64,000 bases of DNA, from the NCBI GenBank assembly GCA_021776115.1, contig JAJFGN010000039.1, forward strand, positions 1 through 64,000. The letters are read 5' to 3'. The DNA is from Kiloniellaceae bacterium (GTDB lineage: Bacteria; Pseudomonadota; Alphaproteobacteria; Kiloniellales; J153). The position numbers and the translations under genes are program-made. Position 1 is the stretch's first letter, and every line of letters starts with the position of its first letter. The notes under the pieces were generated by a model. That model was not told the origin of the DNA. It made no database searches and saw only the letters and a list, made by a program, of their open reading frames with translations. This document shows positions 1 through 8,674 of this stretch, in pieces.

Positions 1-1362
1 CAGATCGAACTGGCCGAGCATCTTGTTGTCCGATGCCATCTCGCGCTCGCCCTGGAACACGCGGATGGTCACCGCGCTCTGATTGTCCTCGGCTGTCGAG
101 AACACCTGGCTCTTCTTGGTCGGGATCGTGGTGTTGCGCTCGATAAGCCGCGTGAACACGCCGCCCAGCGTCTCGATGCCGAGTGACAGCGGAGTGACGT
201 CCAGCAGCAGGACGTCTTTCACGTCGCCCCGGAGCACGCCGCCCTGAATGGCGGCGCCGGAGGCAACCACCTCGTCGGGGTTGACGCCCATGTGCGGCTC
301 CTTGCCGAACAGGGTCTTGACCGTTTCCTGGACCTTGGGCATGCGGATCATGCCGCCGACCAGAATCACCTCGTCGATTTCGCCGGGCGATACGCCGGCG
401 TCCTTGAGCGCCGCCTTGACCGGGCCGACGGTGCGCTGAATCAAGGAATCGACCAGGGCTTCCAGCTTGGCGCGGGTCAGCTTGATATTGAGATGCTTCG
501 GGCCCGCCTGGTCGGCGGTGACGAAGGGCAGGTTGACCTCGGTTTGCGTGGCGGAGCTGAGTTCGATCTTGGCCTTTTCCGCCGCCTCCTTGAGGCGTTG
601 CAGGGCGAGCTTGTCCTGGCGCAGGTCGATGCCCTGCTCCTTTTTGAACTCCTCGGCCAAATAATCGATGATCTTCTGGTCGAAGTCCTCGCCACCCAGG
701 AAGGTGTCGCCGTTGGTCGACTTCACTTCGAAGACGCCGTCGCCGATTTCCAGGATCGAAATATCGAAGGTGCCGCCGCCCAAGTCGTAAACCGCGACCG
801 TACCGGTCTTTTTCTTGTCCATGCCGTAGGCGAGCGCCGCCGCCGTCGGCTCGTTGATAATACGCAAGACCTCGAGGCCGGCGATCTTGCCGGCGTCCTT
901 TGTCGCTTGGCGCTGGGAATCGTTGAAGTAGGCCGGCACCGTGATCACCGCTTGGGTGACCGGCTCGCCCAGGAAGGCTTCCGCGGTTTCCTTCATCTTT
1001 TGCAGGATGAAGGCGGAGACTTGCGAGGGGCTGTATTTCTTGCCCTCGGCCTCGACCCAGGCATCGCCATTGTCGCCCTTGACGATCTTGTAGGGCACCA
1101 GGCCCATGTCTTTCTTGGTCATGGGGTCGTCGAAGCGCCGTCCAATGAGGCGCTTGATCGCGAACAGCGTGTTCTCGGGGTTGGTCACCGCCTGGCGTTT
1201 CGCCGGCTGGCCGACCAGGCGTTCGCCCGAATCGCTGAAGGCCACCATGGAAGGGGTCGTGCGGCCGCCCTCGGCGTTTTCGATCACCTTGGTGTCCTTG
1301 CCGTCCATGACCGCGACACAGGAATTGGTCGTGCCCAGGTCGATACCGATTACTTTACTCAT
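1..1362 (-). CDS. dnaK: Molecular chaperone DnaK (Hsp70), 3' end cut by window edge
   Basis: ATP-dependent Hsp70 that folds and disaggregates cytosolic proteins with DnaJ and GrpE. The reverse strand reads [20 protein letters not shown], the Hsp70 phosphate-1 signature, followed by the [12 protein letters not shown] signature near residue 195 and [14 protein letters not shown] near residue 335. Only about 454 of the usual ~640 residues lie in the window: the whole nucleotide-binding domain and the start of the substrate-binding domain. The C-terminal lid is off the left edge. The ATG at 1362 has a GAGGAG ribosome site just upstream. Its co-chaperone gene grpE and the heat-shock repressor gene hrcA follow at 2.8-4.6 kb on the same strand, separated from dnaK by two genes on the plus strand. 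Identity is certain from the sequence; the function is family knowledge. Confidence 0.98.
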   Translation of the reverse strand, partial: MSKVIGIDLGTTNSCVAVMDGKDTKVIENAEGGRTTPSMVAFSDSGERLVGQPAKRQAVTNPENTLFAIKRLIGRRFDDPMTKKDMGLVPYKIVKGDNGDAWVEAEGKKYSPSQVSAFILQKMKETAEAFLGEPVTQAVITVPAYFNDSQRQATKDAGKIAGLEVLRIINEPTAAALAYGMDKKKTGTVAVYDLGGGTFDISILEIGDGVFEVKSTNGDTFLGGEDFDQKIIDYLAEEFKKEQGIDLRQDKLALQRLKEAAEKAKIELSSATQTEVNLPFVTADQAGPKHLNIKLTRAKLEALVDSLIQRTVGPVKAALKDAGVSPGEIDEVILVGGMIRMPKVQETVKTLFGKEPHMGVNPDEVVASGAAIQGGVLRGDVKDVLLLDVTPLSLGIETLGGVFTRLIERNTTIPTKKSQVFSTAEDNQSAVTIRVFQGEREMASDNKMLGQFDL

Positions 1363-1485
1363 GATTCTCCTCGTTTTTCTAGCAAACCGCTTGGGCGGCC
1401 TTAAGGGTTAAGCACCGCCGCCGGGTCCCCACTCGTGGAGTCCGTAAAAGAAGTGTTACTTGTCATAACCTTGAAGGTTCACGGG

Positions 1486-1515
1486 ATATATAAGCAGCCA
1501 GCCCAAGGCTGCAAG
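1486..1515 (-). promoter_or_regulatory. Candidate heat-shock-type promoter of dnaK
   Basis: On the minus strand CTTGCAG (1509-1515) is followed after about 14 bases by CTTATATAT (1486-1494). This resembles the alphaproteobacterial sigma-32 pattern (CTTG, then CYTATNT with a 17-18 base spacing counted from the -35 core). It lies about 125 bases upstream of the dnaK ATG in the 304-base gene-free stretch 1363-1666, where nothing else is evident. The match is approximate and the assignment is an inference. Confidence 0.4.
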
Positions 1516-1666
1516 GCTGGAATTCCGCGCCTTTTGGGGAAACGTCACCGCAGCGTGCCATGGCCGCCGGGCGGGAAGCGGCCGCGCCTTGCCGCCGCCG
1601 CGCGCAGAGGTCAAATTTGACCGGCCCCAAGCCCGCAAAACCGCCACAAGGAAACGAAGCAAACCC

Positions 1667-1918
1667 ATGCGCCGCAACCTCCCGCCCCTGCCCAAGGACG
1701 GCATCTTCCGCGCCATCCTATGGATCCTGATCGCCAGCACCATAGGCGGAGTCCTGATCGCCATCGGCGCCGAAACCCTGGTCAAAAGCCCCGAGTTGAA
1801 CAGCCTCGGCATGATCGTGGCACTGATTTCAGGGGTCCTCTATGGCTTTTTCCGGTTTCTGGGCGCCCGCGAGGCAAAGCGGCGGGCGGAGGAGGAAGAC
1901 GGATCGCACAAGCCATGA
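1667..1918 (+). CDS. Small two-helix membrane protein, unknown function
   Basis: An 83-residue protein beginning MRRNLPPLPKDGIFRAILWI. Two hydrophobic stretches are visible, at about residues 11-33 (ILWILIASTIGGVLIAIGAE) and 40-62 (LNSLGMIVALISGVLYGFF), followed by a basic/acidic tail, so it should be an inner-membrane protein with both ends on one side. The ATG at 1667 was preferred to the upstream in-frame ATG at 1589 because AAGGAAA lies about 11 bases ahead and the added 26 residues are arginine-rich and featureless. Its stop overlaps the start of the DUF1848 gene (ATGA, 1915-1918), implying translational coupling. I do not recognise the family. Confidence 0.7.
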   Translation: MRRNLPPLPKDGIFRAILWILIASTIGGVLIAIGAETLVKSPELNSLGMIVALISGVLYGFFRFLGAREAKRRAEEEDGSHKP

Positions 1919-2790
1919 TCGTCTCCGCCAGCTACCGCACGGATATTCCGGCCTTTTACGGCGATTGGTTCCGCCGCCGCTTAGTTGAGGGCACGGCCCG
2001 GGTCGCCAACCCTTACGGCGGACCAGCCTATGAGGTGTCTCTCAAGCGCCCCGACTGCGAAGGTTTCGCGTTCTGGACCCGCAACGTCGCGCCGTTTCGC
2101 GAAGCCCTGGCCGAGATCGCGGAGAGCGGGTTTCCCTTTACGGTCCAGTACACCATCACCGGATACCCGCGCGCCCTGGAAACATCCGTTACCGATGCGC
2201 AACGGTCGGTCGCGCAAATGCGCTGGCTGGCTGAAACCTACGGGCCGCGCGTGGCCGTGTGGCGCTACGACCCGGTTCTCATCACCTCCCTGACGCCCCC
2301 GGCCTGGCATCGCGAAGCCTTCGCCCGCCTGGCCAGGGCGCTGAGTGGGACCGCCGACGAGGTGGTGCTGTCCTTCGCCCAGATCTATGCCAAGACCCGG
2401 CGCAATCTGGAGCGCGCCGCCGCGCGGCACGGATTTACCTGGGAAGACCCGGCGGGAGGAGCGAAAACCGCCTTGCTGCAAGACCTGGCGGGAATCGCCG
2501 CCGGGCACGGCCTCTCGGCCACGTTATGCAGCCAGCCGGAGCTTTTAGGGCCCGACTTAAGCCCCGCGCGCTGTATCGATGCCCAGCGTCTCTCCGACAT
2601 GGCGGGAAAAGCTATCGCGGGCAAGACCAAGGGTAACCGGCCAGGGTGCCTGTGCGCCGAATCGCGCGACATCGGCGCCTACGATACCTGCCCGCATGGA
2701 TGCGTCTATTGCTACGCCGTGCGCCGTCCGGAACTGGCCAAGAAGAACCACCGCGCCCACGACCCAGGGGCATCCGCGCTCGGGCGATGA
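1915..2790 (+). CDS. DUF1848 family protein with C-terminal CxxxCxxC cluster
   Basis: A 291-residue cytosolic protein starting MIVSASYRTDIPAFYGDWFR, the hallmark N-terminus of DUF1848. The end carries a cysteine cluster: PGCLCAESRDIGAYDTCPHG followed by CVYCYA, so C-x-C and then C-x3-C-x2-C, spaced like a radical-SAM Fe-S ligand set although placed at the C-terminus. Motifs such as VWRYDPVLITSLTPP and FWTRNVAPF also fit the family. The function of DUF1848 is not established; an Fe-S protein is a reasonable inference. It overlaps the preceding small membrane-protein gene by 4 bases, is probably co-transcribed with it, and converges on grpE with 38 bases between the two genes. Its stop codon touches a 25-bp tandem repeat. 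Confidence 0.88.
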   Translation: MIVSASYRTDIPAFYGDWFRRRLVEGTARVANPYGGPAYEVSLKRPDCEGFAFWTRNVAPFREALAEIAESGFPFTVQYTITGYPRALETSVTDAQRSVAQMRWLAETYGPRVAVWRYDPVLITSLTPPAWHREAFARLARALSGTADEVVLSFAQIYAKTRRNLERAAARHGFTWEDPAGGAKTALLQDLAGIAAGHGLSATLCSQPELLGPDLSPARCIDAQRLSDMAGKAIAGKTKGNRPGCLCAESRDIGAYDTCPHGCVYCYAVRRPELAKKNHRAHDPGASALGR

Positions 2791-2839
2791 TGCCCTAGAG
2801 GCTCAAGCCGAGGCGATGCCCTAGAAGCTCAAGCCGAGG
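2789..2839. repeat. Two tandem copies of a 25-bp unit at the grpE 3' end
   Basis: GATGCCCTAGAGGCTCAAGC... at 2789-2813 recurs at 2815-2839 with a single G-to-A difference. The unit spans the convergent ends of the DUF1848 gene and grpE and contains the grpE stop (TGA, 2829-2831 on the minus strand). It looks like a simple local duplication; no mobile-element features are visible. Confidence 0.9.
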
Positions 2840-3497
2840 TATCGACCTCGCCGCCCGGTTCGCGGCGCTCGCCCGAAGCGCTCTCCGCGCCGCCGTTCGC
2901 CTTGGGACCGGGCGCGGGGCCGCCCTTGGCGACGCCGACTTGGGCCGCGCGCAGCAAGCGGTCGTGCAGGCGGTAGCCGGCACGCACCACCTGAACGATG
3001 GTGCCGGGCGGCTGACTGGGGTCCGGGATCTCGAAAATCGCCTCATGGGAATGGGGGTCCAGGCGTTCGCCCAAGGGGTCGATGCGGCGGATGTGATGGC
3101 GCTCGAAAACCGTTTGCAGGGCCTTTTCGGTCATCTGGACCCCGGTTATGAGGTTTTTCAGATGCTCGTCGGCCTCGATCGCCTCGGCCGGCACCGCCGC
3201 CAGGGCGCGGCTCAAGTTGTCCGCCACCTCGATCATGTCCTTGGCCAGGGGTCCGGGCGCATAGCGAACCGTGTCCTCGCGCTCGCGGCGGCTGCGCTGG
3301 CGCAGATTTTCGGTCTCGGCCAGGGCGCGCAGGAGCTGATCCTTGAGATCCAGAGCCTGGGTCTCAAGCTCCTCGATCCGGTCTTCCACACTCGGCGGGG
3401 CGTCCTCCTCCTGGGCGGCCGGCGCCTCGGGGGCGCAAGCTTCTTGGGAGTCACCTTCGTCCGCCGCCGGCGGCGTTTTGTTCTCGTTATCGGCCAT
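2829..3497 (-). CDS. grpE: Nucleotide exchange factor GrpE
   Basis: Releases ADP from DnaK. The protein has 222 residues: a low-complexity acidic N-terminus (about 1-35), a long coiled coil (VEDRIEELETQALDLKDQLL onward), then the beta-rich head with the GrpE signature PHSHEAIFEIPDPSQPPGTI and VVRAGYRLHDRLLRAAQVGV. A glycine/proline/glutamate-rich tail of about 30 residues follows. AAGAGG lies immediately before the ATG. It is downstream of hrcA with a 63-base gap, so the two probably form one heat-shock operon, with dnaK further on in the same direction. Its stop falls inside a duplicated 25-bp unit. Confidence 0.97.
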   Translation of the reverse strand: MADNENKTPPAADEGDSQEACAPEAPAAQEEDAPPSVEDRIEELETQALDLKDQLLRALAETENLRQRSRREREDTVRYAPGPLAKDMIEVADNLSRALAAVPAEAIEADEHLKNLITGVQMTEKALQTVFERHHIRRIDPLGERLDPHSHEAIFEIPDPSQPPGTIVQVVRAGYRLHDRLLRAAQVGVAKGGPAPGPKANGGAESASGERREPGGEVDTSA

Positions 3498-3560
3498 GCC
3501 TCTTGTCGGCTCCTGATCGTTTTTTACGGGTTGTATATCGCGCGGCGCCTGGGGTGGCGG

Positions 3561-4634
3561 CTATCCGAGTATGCGTCCGATTACCTTGGCGGTATAATCG
3601 ACCATGGGAATGATGCGGGCATAGTCTATCCGCGTCGGTCCCACAACACCGACGGCGCCAACAATTTTTTGCTGGCTGTTGGCATAGGGCGCGATCACGA
3701 CCGAGCATCCGGCCAGATCGAACAGGGCGTTATCGGCGCCAATGTAAATCTGCACGCCCTGGGCGGAGCCGGTCAGATCGAGCAGGCTTTTCAAGGCCTC
3801 CTTGGTTTCCAGCACCGAGAACAGTTTGCGAATGGCCTCAAGATCCTCGATCGCGTTTATGTCTTCCAGAAGATGGGCCTGGCCGCGCACGATCAGCGCG
3901 CCACCCTTGTCGTCCGTGGCCCAGGTCGCCAAACCCTGCTCAACCACGCGCGATGTCAGTTCATCGAGCCGCGCATGCTGGGCCGTCAATTCGTCGCGGA
4001 TCTCGCCCAAGGCCTCGGCGATGGTGCGCCCGGCCAGGCGCGCCGAGAGATAGTTGCTGGCCTCGATCAAAGACGAGGCCGGCAGGCCGGCTGGAACGTC
4101 AATAACCCTGTTTTCCACGGCACCCGAGGCAAAGACCAGAACCACGAGCGCGCGTCCGGGTCCCAGCAGCACGAACTCAATATGTTTCAGCGGCTCGTCC
4201 TGCTTGGGGGCGACCACAAGGCCGGCGCACCGCGACAGGCCCGAGAGCATGTGGGTTGCCTCCTCCAAGGCCTGGGGCAGGCTGCGCCCCGAGGCAACGC
4301 ATTGGCTCTCGATGTTTTCGCGCTCTCCCTTGGTCAGATTCCCATGTTCCAGAAGGCCATGGACAAACAGCCGCATGCCGATGTCGGTCGGCAAGCGCCC
4401 GGCCGAGGTGTGCGGCGCATAGAGCAGGCCCAGATCCTCAAGATCCGCCATGACATTGCGAATAGTGGCCGGTGACAAATCGATACCCAGGCGCCGCGAT
4501 ATGGTTCGGGAACCCACGGGCGCGCCGGTTTCCACATAAGCGTCCACGATGCTGCGAAATATCTCGCGCGAGCGCTCGTTCAGCGCTTGGATGGTCGAGG
4601 GTGGCGAGGCTCCCATTACGTCCTGCGGTTTCAT
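3561..4634 (-). CDS. hrcA: Heat-inducible transcription repressor HrcA
   Basis: Repressor of class I heat-shock genes that classically binds the CIRCE inverted repeat. The 357-residue protein has the N-terminal winged helix (LNERSREIFRSIVDAYVETG, then SRTISRRLGIDLSPATIRNV and MADLEDLGLLYAPHTSAGRL), the GAF-like middle domain, and the conserved C-terminal SVVIAPY and VGPTRIDYARIIPMVDYTAK. No CIRCE element was found next to hrcA, grpE or dnaK in this window. A short perfect palindrome lies just upstream of the ATG (separate entry). The gene starts a minus-strand hrcA-grpE unit and is divergent from rph. Confidence 0.97.
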   Translation of the reverse strand: MKPQDVMGASPPSTIQALNERSREIFRSIVDAYVETGAPVGSRTISRRLGIDLSPATIRNVMADLEDLGLLYAPHTSAGRLPTDIGMRLFVHGLLEHGNLTKGERENIESQCVASGRSLPQALEEATHMLSGLSRCAGLVVAPKQDEPLKHIEFVLLGPGRALVVLVFASGAVENRVIDVPAGLPASSLIEASNYLSARLAGRTIAEALGEIRDELTAQHARLDELTSRVVEQGLATWATDDKGGALIVRGQAHLLEDINAIEDLEAIRKLFSVLETKEALKSLLDLTGSAQGVQIYIGADNALFDLAGCSVVIAPYANSQQKIVGAVGVVGPTRIDYARIIPMVDYTAKVIGRILG

Positions 4635-4641
4635 GCGGCCA

Positions 4642-4654
4642 TGACTTTAAGTCA
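4642..4654. promoter_or_regulatory. Short palindrome immediately upstream of hrcA
   Basis: TGACTTTAAGTCA is a perfect 6+1+6 inverted repeat, 8 bases upstream of the hrcA ATG. The position suits an operator or a leader hairpin. No protein can be assigned from the sequence. Confidence 0.35.
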
Positions 4655-4696
4655 ATTGGTGCCGGAAATGTAGGTAGCCCAGGGGGGCGCGTCAAT

Positions 4697-4733
4697 GTAG
4701 CCGGGCGCCGTAGGGCGCGGTAGCCGGGCGCCG
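4697..4733. repeat. Direct repeat in the hrcA-rph intergenic region
   Basis: GTAGCCGGGCGCCG occurs at 4697-4710 and again at 4720-4733, 23 bases apart, between the divergent hrcA and rph genes. The significance is unknown; the unit is GC-rich and may be an incidental duplication. Confidence 0.6.
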
Positions 4734-4810
4734 GTGGACGCGCCGCGAACCTTAGGTTAGCTTGGGCGCGACTGGCGATCCCGCCCTATTTCAAGCACCA
4801 GAGGCCCCAC

Positions 4811-5530
4811 ATGCGCCCTTCCGGCCGCGCCCCCGATCGATTGCGCCCCGTCACCCTCGAAATCGAGGTCAACAAGCACGCCGAGGGCTCCTGCCTGGCG
4901 CGCTTCGGCGATACCCACGTCCTGTGCATGGCCTCGATCGAAACCGGGGTGCCGCCGTTCCTGCGCAATTCCGGCAAGGGCTGGGTAACGGCGGAGTACG
5001 GCATGTTGCCGCGCGCCACCCACACGCGCGGCAACCGCGAGGCGGCGCGCGGCAAACAGAGCGGCCGGACCCAGGAAATTCAGCGCCTCATCGGGCGCAG
5101 CTTGCGCGCCGTGACCGACATGACCGCTTTTGGCGAACGCCAGATCAAGATCGACTGCGACGTGATCCAGGCCGACGGCGGCACCCGCACCGCCGCGATT
5201 ACCGGGGCCTATGTTGCCCTCTATCTCGCCTTCCGTCATATGCAGGAAATCGGCGCCCTCAAGACCATTCCGCTGTCGGGCCAGGTCGCGGCCATATCCT
5301 GCGGCCTGTATCGCGGCGTACCGGTTCTGGATCTCGATTACGAAGAGGACGTGGCGGCGGAAGTGGATGCGAATTTCGTCATGACCGACGCCGGTGAGAT
5401 CATCGAAGTCCAGATGACCGGAGAAGAGCGGCCCTTCCGGCGCAGCGAGCTGGATGCCATGTTCGCTCTCGCCGAGGCTGGGACACGCGACCTCGCCGCG
5501 CGCCAACGCGAGGCCCTGGAGATAAAATAA
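4811..5530 (+). CDS. rph: Ribonuclease PH
   Basis: Phosphorolytic 3'-5' exoribonuclease that trims tRNA 3' ends. The 239 residues begin [20 protein letters not shown] and show the family blocks [40 protein letters not shown], then [17 protein letters not shown] and [18 protein letters not shown]. Length and motifs are normal for RNase PH. The stop codon directly abuts the ATG of rdgB, giving the common alphaproteobacterial operon rph-rdgB-hemW, divergent from hrcA. Confidence 0.98.
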   Translation: MRPSGRAPDRLRPVTLEIEVNKHAEGSCLARFGDTHVLCMASIETGVPPFLRNSGKGWVTAEYGMLPRATHTRGNREAARGKQSGRTQEIQRLIGRSLRAVTDMTAFGERQIKIDCDVIQADGGTRTAAITGAYVALYLAFRHMQEIGALKTIPLSGQVAAISCGLYRGVPVLDLDYEEDVAAEVDANFVMTDAGEIIEVQMTGEERPFRRSELDAMFALAEAGTRDLAARQREALEIK

Positions 5531-6142
5531 ATGGTGCGGCGCTGGCGCGGCGGCCGTTTGGTCATCGCGAGCCATAACCCGGGCAAGCTGCGCGAAATCG
5601 CCGACTTGCTAGCGCCTTTCGAGGCCGAAGCGGTCTCCGCCTCCAGCCTCGGTCTGCCCGAGCCGGAGGAAACCGGCACCACCTTCGTCGAGAACGCGGC
5701 ACTCAAGGCGCGCGCGGCGGCACAAGGCGCCGGCCTGCCCGCGCTGGCCGACGATTCCGGTCTTTCCGTCGCCGCCTTGGGCGGCGCGCCGGGCATTTAT
5801 TCCGCCCGCTGGGCCGGACCGGGAAAAGATTTCGGGGCCGCGATGGCGAAGGTCGAACAGGAACTAACCGCATGCGGCAGCCCGGACCGGCACGCCGCTT
5901 TCATCTGCGCCCTTACCCTGGCCTGGCCGGATGGCGCGCAGGCCGCCTTCGAAGGCCGGGTCGAGGGCCGCTTGGTCTGGCCGCCGCGCGGCGCGCGGGG
6001 CTTCGGCTACGACCCCATGTTCGTGCCCGAGGGCCACGATATCACCTTCGGTGAGATGGAACCGGCGGCCAAGCACGCGATCAGCCACCGCGCGGATGCC
6101 TTTGAAAAGCTGGTCGCGGCGGTCTTTAATCGGGACTCATGA
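5531..6142 (+). CDS. rdgB: RdgB/HAM1 non-canonical purine NTP pyrophosphatase
   Basis: Hydrolyses dITP, XTP and ITP to monophosphates, keeping them out of DNA and RNA. The 203-residue protein carries the N-terminal substrate motif [14 protein letters not shown], then [18 protein letters not shown] and [20 protein letters not shown], and the C-terminal [12 protein letters not shown] and ISHRADAF blocks. The start abuts the rph stop with no spacer, and the end overlaps hemW by 4 bases (ATGA), so expression should be coupled along the operon. Confidence 0.97.
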   Translation: MVRRWRGGRLVIASHNPGKLREIADLLAPFEAEAVSASSLGLPEPEETGTTFVENAALKARAAAQGAGLPALADDSGLSVAALGGAPGIYSARWAGPGKDFGAAMAKVEQELTACGSPDRHAAFICALTLAWPDGAQAAFEGRVEGRLVWPPRGARGFGYDPMFVPEGHDITFGEMEPAAKHAISHRADAFEKLVAAVFNRDS

Positions 6143-7299
6143 CTGACGCCCCCGAGCGCGGCTTCGGGCTCTACGTGCATTGGCCGTTCTGCCTGTCGAA
6201 GTGCCCCTACTGCGATTTCAACAGCCATGTGCGCGAAAACATAGATCAGGCGCGCTGGCGAGGGGCGTTGCTGGCTGAGCTGGATCACTATGCGGAGCAG
6301 ACTCAAGGCCGCCGCTTGACCAGTATCTTTTTCGGTGGCGGCACGCCCTCCTTGATGGCGCCGGAAACGGTTGGCGCGGCGATCGAGCGCGCGCAAGAAC
6401 ATTGGCGCTTCGCGCGCGATATGGAAATCACCCTGGAGGCCAACCCGACCTCGGTCGAGGCCGGGCGCTTCGCCGCCTTTCGCGGTGCCGGTATCAACCG
6501 GGTCTCGCTCGGGGTGCAGGCCTTCGACGACACGGCGCTGGCTTTTCTGGGGCGCCAGCACAGCGCCGCGGAAGCCGGACAGGCCCTCGACATCGCCCGG
6601 CGCCATTTCGCGCGCTGGTCCTTTGACCTGATCTATGCCCGGCCCGGCCAGGATGTAGCCACTTGGCGCGCCGAGCTTGCGCGCGCGCTGGCGGAAGGCG
6701 CCGGGCATCTCTCCCTCTATCAACTAACCGTCGAGGAAGGTACGGCCTTTCATGGCGCGGCGCGGCGCGGCGAGCTTGAGGTTCCCGGTGAGGCGCAAGC
6801 CACCCGGCTTTATGAGGCGACTCAAGAGGTTCTGGACGCGGCCGGGATGCCGGCCTACGAGATCTCCAACCACGCCCGGCCGGGGGCGGAAAGCCGGCAC
6901 AACCTGACCTATTGGCGCTATGGCGACTATGCCGGTGTCGGTCCCGGCGCCCACGGACGCCTAGCCCTGGGGGAGCGCAAGGTCGCGACCCGCCAGCACC
7001 GCGCGCCCGAGGCTTGGTTGGCGGCGGTCGAACGAGACGGCCACGCGACGCGGACACATCGCACTTTGTCCCGCGCCGACCGTTTTGCCGAGTTACTGAT
7101 GATGGGTTTGCGCCTTAGCGAAGGCGTGACCCGGACCGCCGTCCGCCGCGAGACCGGCCAGGATATCGAAGACCTGCTGCCGGCGCGCGAGCTTGACGCG
7201 CTCACCGAGGGCGGGTTTCTGGAGCTTGACGCGCGGGGAATACGCGTGAGCCCGGCGGGGCGGCTGCGCCTGAATGCGGTGCTGGCGCGGCTGCTTTAA
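6139..7299 (+). CDS. hemW: Radical SAM heme chaperone HemW
   Basis: Heme-trafficking radical SAM protein related to HemN. The 386 residues contain the cluster motif [12 protein letters not shown], with Cys18, Cys22 and Cys25 as C-x3-C-x2-C, followed by the [10 protein letters not shown] block and the glycine- and SAM-contact regions. The extra cysteine seen in genuine HemN (C-x3-C-x2-C-x-C) is replaced by Phe, which supports HemW rather than coproporphyrinogen dehydrogenase. Third gene of rph-rdgB-hemW, coupled by an ATGA overlap. It converges on the LpoA-like gene with a 7-base gap. Confidence 0.95.
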   Translation: MTDAPERGFGLYVHWPFCLSKCPYCDFNSHVRENIDQARWRGALLAELDHYAEQTQGRRLTSIFFGGGTPSLMAPETVGAAIERAQEHWRFARDMEITLEANPTSVEAGRFAAFRGAGINRVSLGVQAFDDTALAFLGRQHSAAEAGQALDIARRHFARWSFDLIYARPGQDVATWRAELARALAEGAGHLSLYQLTVEEGTAFHGAARRGELEVPGEAQATRLYEATQEVLDAAGMPAYEISNHARPGAESRHNLTYWRYGDYAGVGPGAHGRLALGERKVATRQHRAPEAWLAAVERDGHATRTHRTLSRADRFAELLMMGLRLSEGVTRTAVRRETGQDIEDLLPARELDALTEGGFLELDARGIRVSPAGRLRLNAVLARLL

Positions 7300-7306
7300 A
7301 AGCCCT

Positions 7307-8674
7307 TCAAGACCCGGCGTCTTGAAAACCCTGCGGGGCGGGATCGATCACCTTGAATCCATCCGGCACAAGCTCAAGGACCGCGAGGTGGCGCTCGGTG
7401 ACACCGCCGGGCAAGAAACGGAATACCCCGTCGATACCCGCGAACCCGCTTGGCTGGGTTATCGCGATGTCCTCGTAGGTAAAGCGTTCCGAAGCATTGG
7501 CCGCGCCGCGGGCCAGGACCGCCGCCAGGGCGGTCGCATCGTAGGCCAGGGAGACGACGCGCGGCGGGGAAGAGCCATAGGTGTCCTTATATCGCCCGGC
7601 GAAGGTTAGCCACAGGTCCGGCTGCGGGGCCGTGAACCAACCGCCGGACAGAGAAGGCTCCCGGCCCAGTTTCGAGTCTTCCCAGATCGAGGTGCCCAGG
7701 AAACGGACCTCAACCGGATCGACGTCGTAAAACGCGAGCGACGGGGCGATGACCTGTAAGCGCTTCCCGGCCTCGGGCAGGATCACGGCATCGAAATCCG
7801 GCTTGCCCAGGGTCTCCAAACCGTCGAGACGCTTTAAGGCCAGCTTCGCTGCTTCGTCGCCGCGCGCCGCCAATACCTGCCGTTGGTCGAGCAGGGCCTG
7901 GTGCCGTTCGTCGTAGTCCGCCAGGTTGCGCACCTCCAGCGTCACGTCGGCGGTGTCGGGCGGATAGGTCACCACGCGGCTAAGGCTCACGCCATATCGT
8001 TGCACCGAATCCTGCATGGCCGCGACGACGGCTTGACCATAGGGAGAGCTGGGCGCCATGACGGCGAAGCGAGTCAGGCCCTGGCGGCTCGCGTAGCCGA
8101 CCATGCGGTCGATCTGCGGCTGCGGCGCCAGGCCCATGACATAGACACCGCCGCCGGCGATCGAGCGGTCGTTGGAAAAGGTAATGACCGGAACCTGCGC
8201 CGCGCGGGCGTCCGGGGCTACCGCTTCCACGGAGGTCGCGAACAAAGGCCCCAGCATGAGACGGACATTCTCGGCTAGAATGGCGCGTCCAGCCTCCTGC
8301 GCGCCCTGCGGCGTACCGCCGGTGTCGCGCACCACAAGGGAAAAATCCTCGTCGGCGATATCGAAGAGAGCGAGTTGCGCCGCATTGAGCATGGCCTCGC
8401 CGATACGTGCGTAGCGGCCGCTGAGCGGTAGCAGGAGTCCGACCTTGATCGGGCCGCCCAGCTCAATCGCCGTCACCGAGGCATCGGGCGGCGTAACTTC
8501 GATCAAGGGCGGTAGCGCTTCGATCGGCACCAAGGGCTCGGGCGCGGCTTGCACGGGGGGAAGCGGCGCCTGTACCGTGGGCGAGCCGCCGCAGGCCGCC
8601 AAGGCCAGCAGACCGCCGAGCACGGCCGAATACCGCAGCCAGCCCAAGCGTGAATTGAATGTCGCTAAAACCAC
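7307..8674 (-). CDS. LpoA-like penicillin-binding protein activator lipoprotein
   Basis: A 455-residue lipoprotein. A GTG start at 8674 is preferred: GGGGG lies 8 bases ahead and the N-terminus becomes a classic lipoprotein signal, with SAVLGGLLALAAC ending in the lipobox LAAC. The mature part is a periplasmic-binding-protein fold of the Leu/Ile/Val-binding type: KVGLLLPLSGRYARIGEAML near its start and LMLGPLFATSVEAVAPDARA in the middle, as in the alphaproteobacterial penicillin-binding protein activator family. By homology it may stimulate a peptidoglycan synthase from the outer membrane. The 5' end overlaps the 5' end of the divergent rsmI by 16 bases, so each promoter must lie inside the other gene. 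Confidence 0.85.
   Translation of the reverse strand: MVLATFNSRLGWLRYSAVLGGLLALAACGGSPTVQAPLPPVQAAPEPLVPIEALPPLIEVTPPDASVTAIELGGPIKVGLLLPLSGRYARIGEAMLNAAQLALFDIADEDFSLVVRDTGGTPQGAQEAGRAILAENVRLMLGPLFATSVEAVAPDARAAQVPVITFSNDRSIAGGGVYVMGLAPQPQIDRMVGYASRQGLTRFAVMAPSSPYGQAVVAAMQDSVQRYGVSLSRVVTYPPDTADVTLEVRNLADYDERHQALLDQRQVLAARGDEAAKLALKRLDGLETLGKPDFDAVILPEAGKRLQVIAPSLAFYDVDPVEVRFLGTSIWEDSKLGREPSLSGGWFTAPQPDLWLTFAGRYKDTYGSSPPRVVSLAYDATALAAVLARGAANASERFTYEDIAITQPSGFAGIDGVFRFLPGGVTERHLAVLELVPDGFKVIDPAPQGFQDAGS

Noticed and set aside
292-1404. A 370-codon open frame antisense to dnaK
   Set aside because: It is the antisense of a certain dnaK gene. High third-position GC opens the opposite strand. 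No family motifs or ribosome site.
2940-4475. A 511-codon open frame antisense to grpE and hrcA
   Set aside because: It runs across two proven genes and their gap on the other strand, and its composition (Arg/Gly/Gln-rich) is that of a shadow frame.
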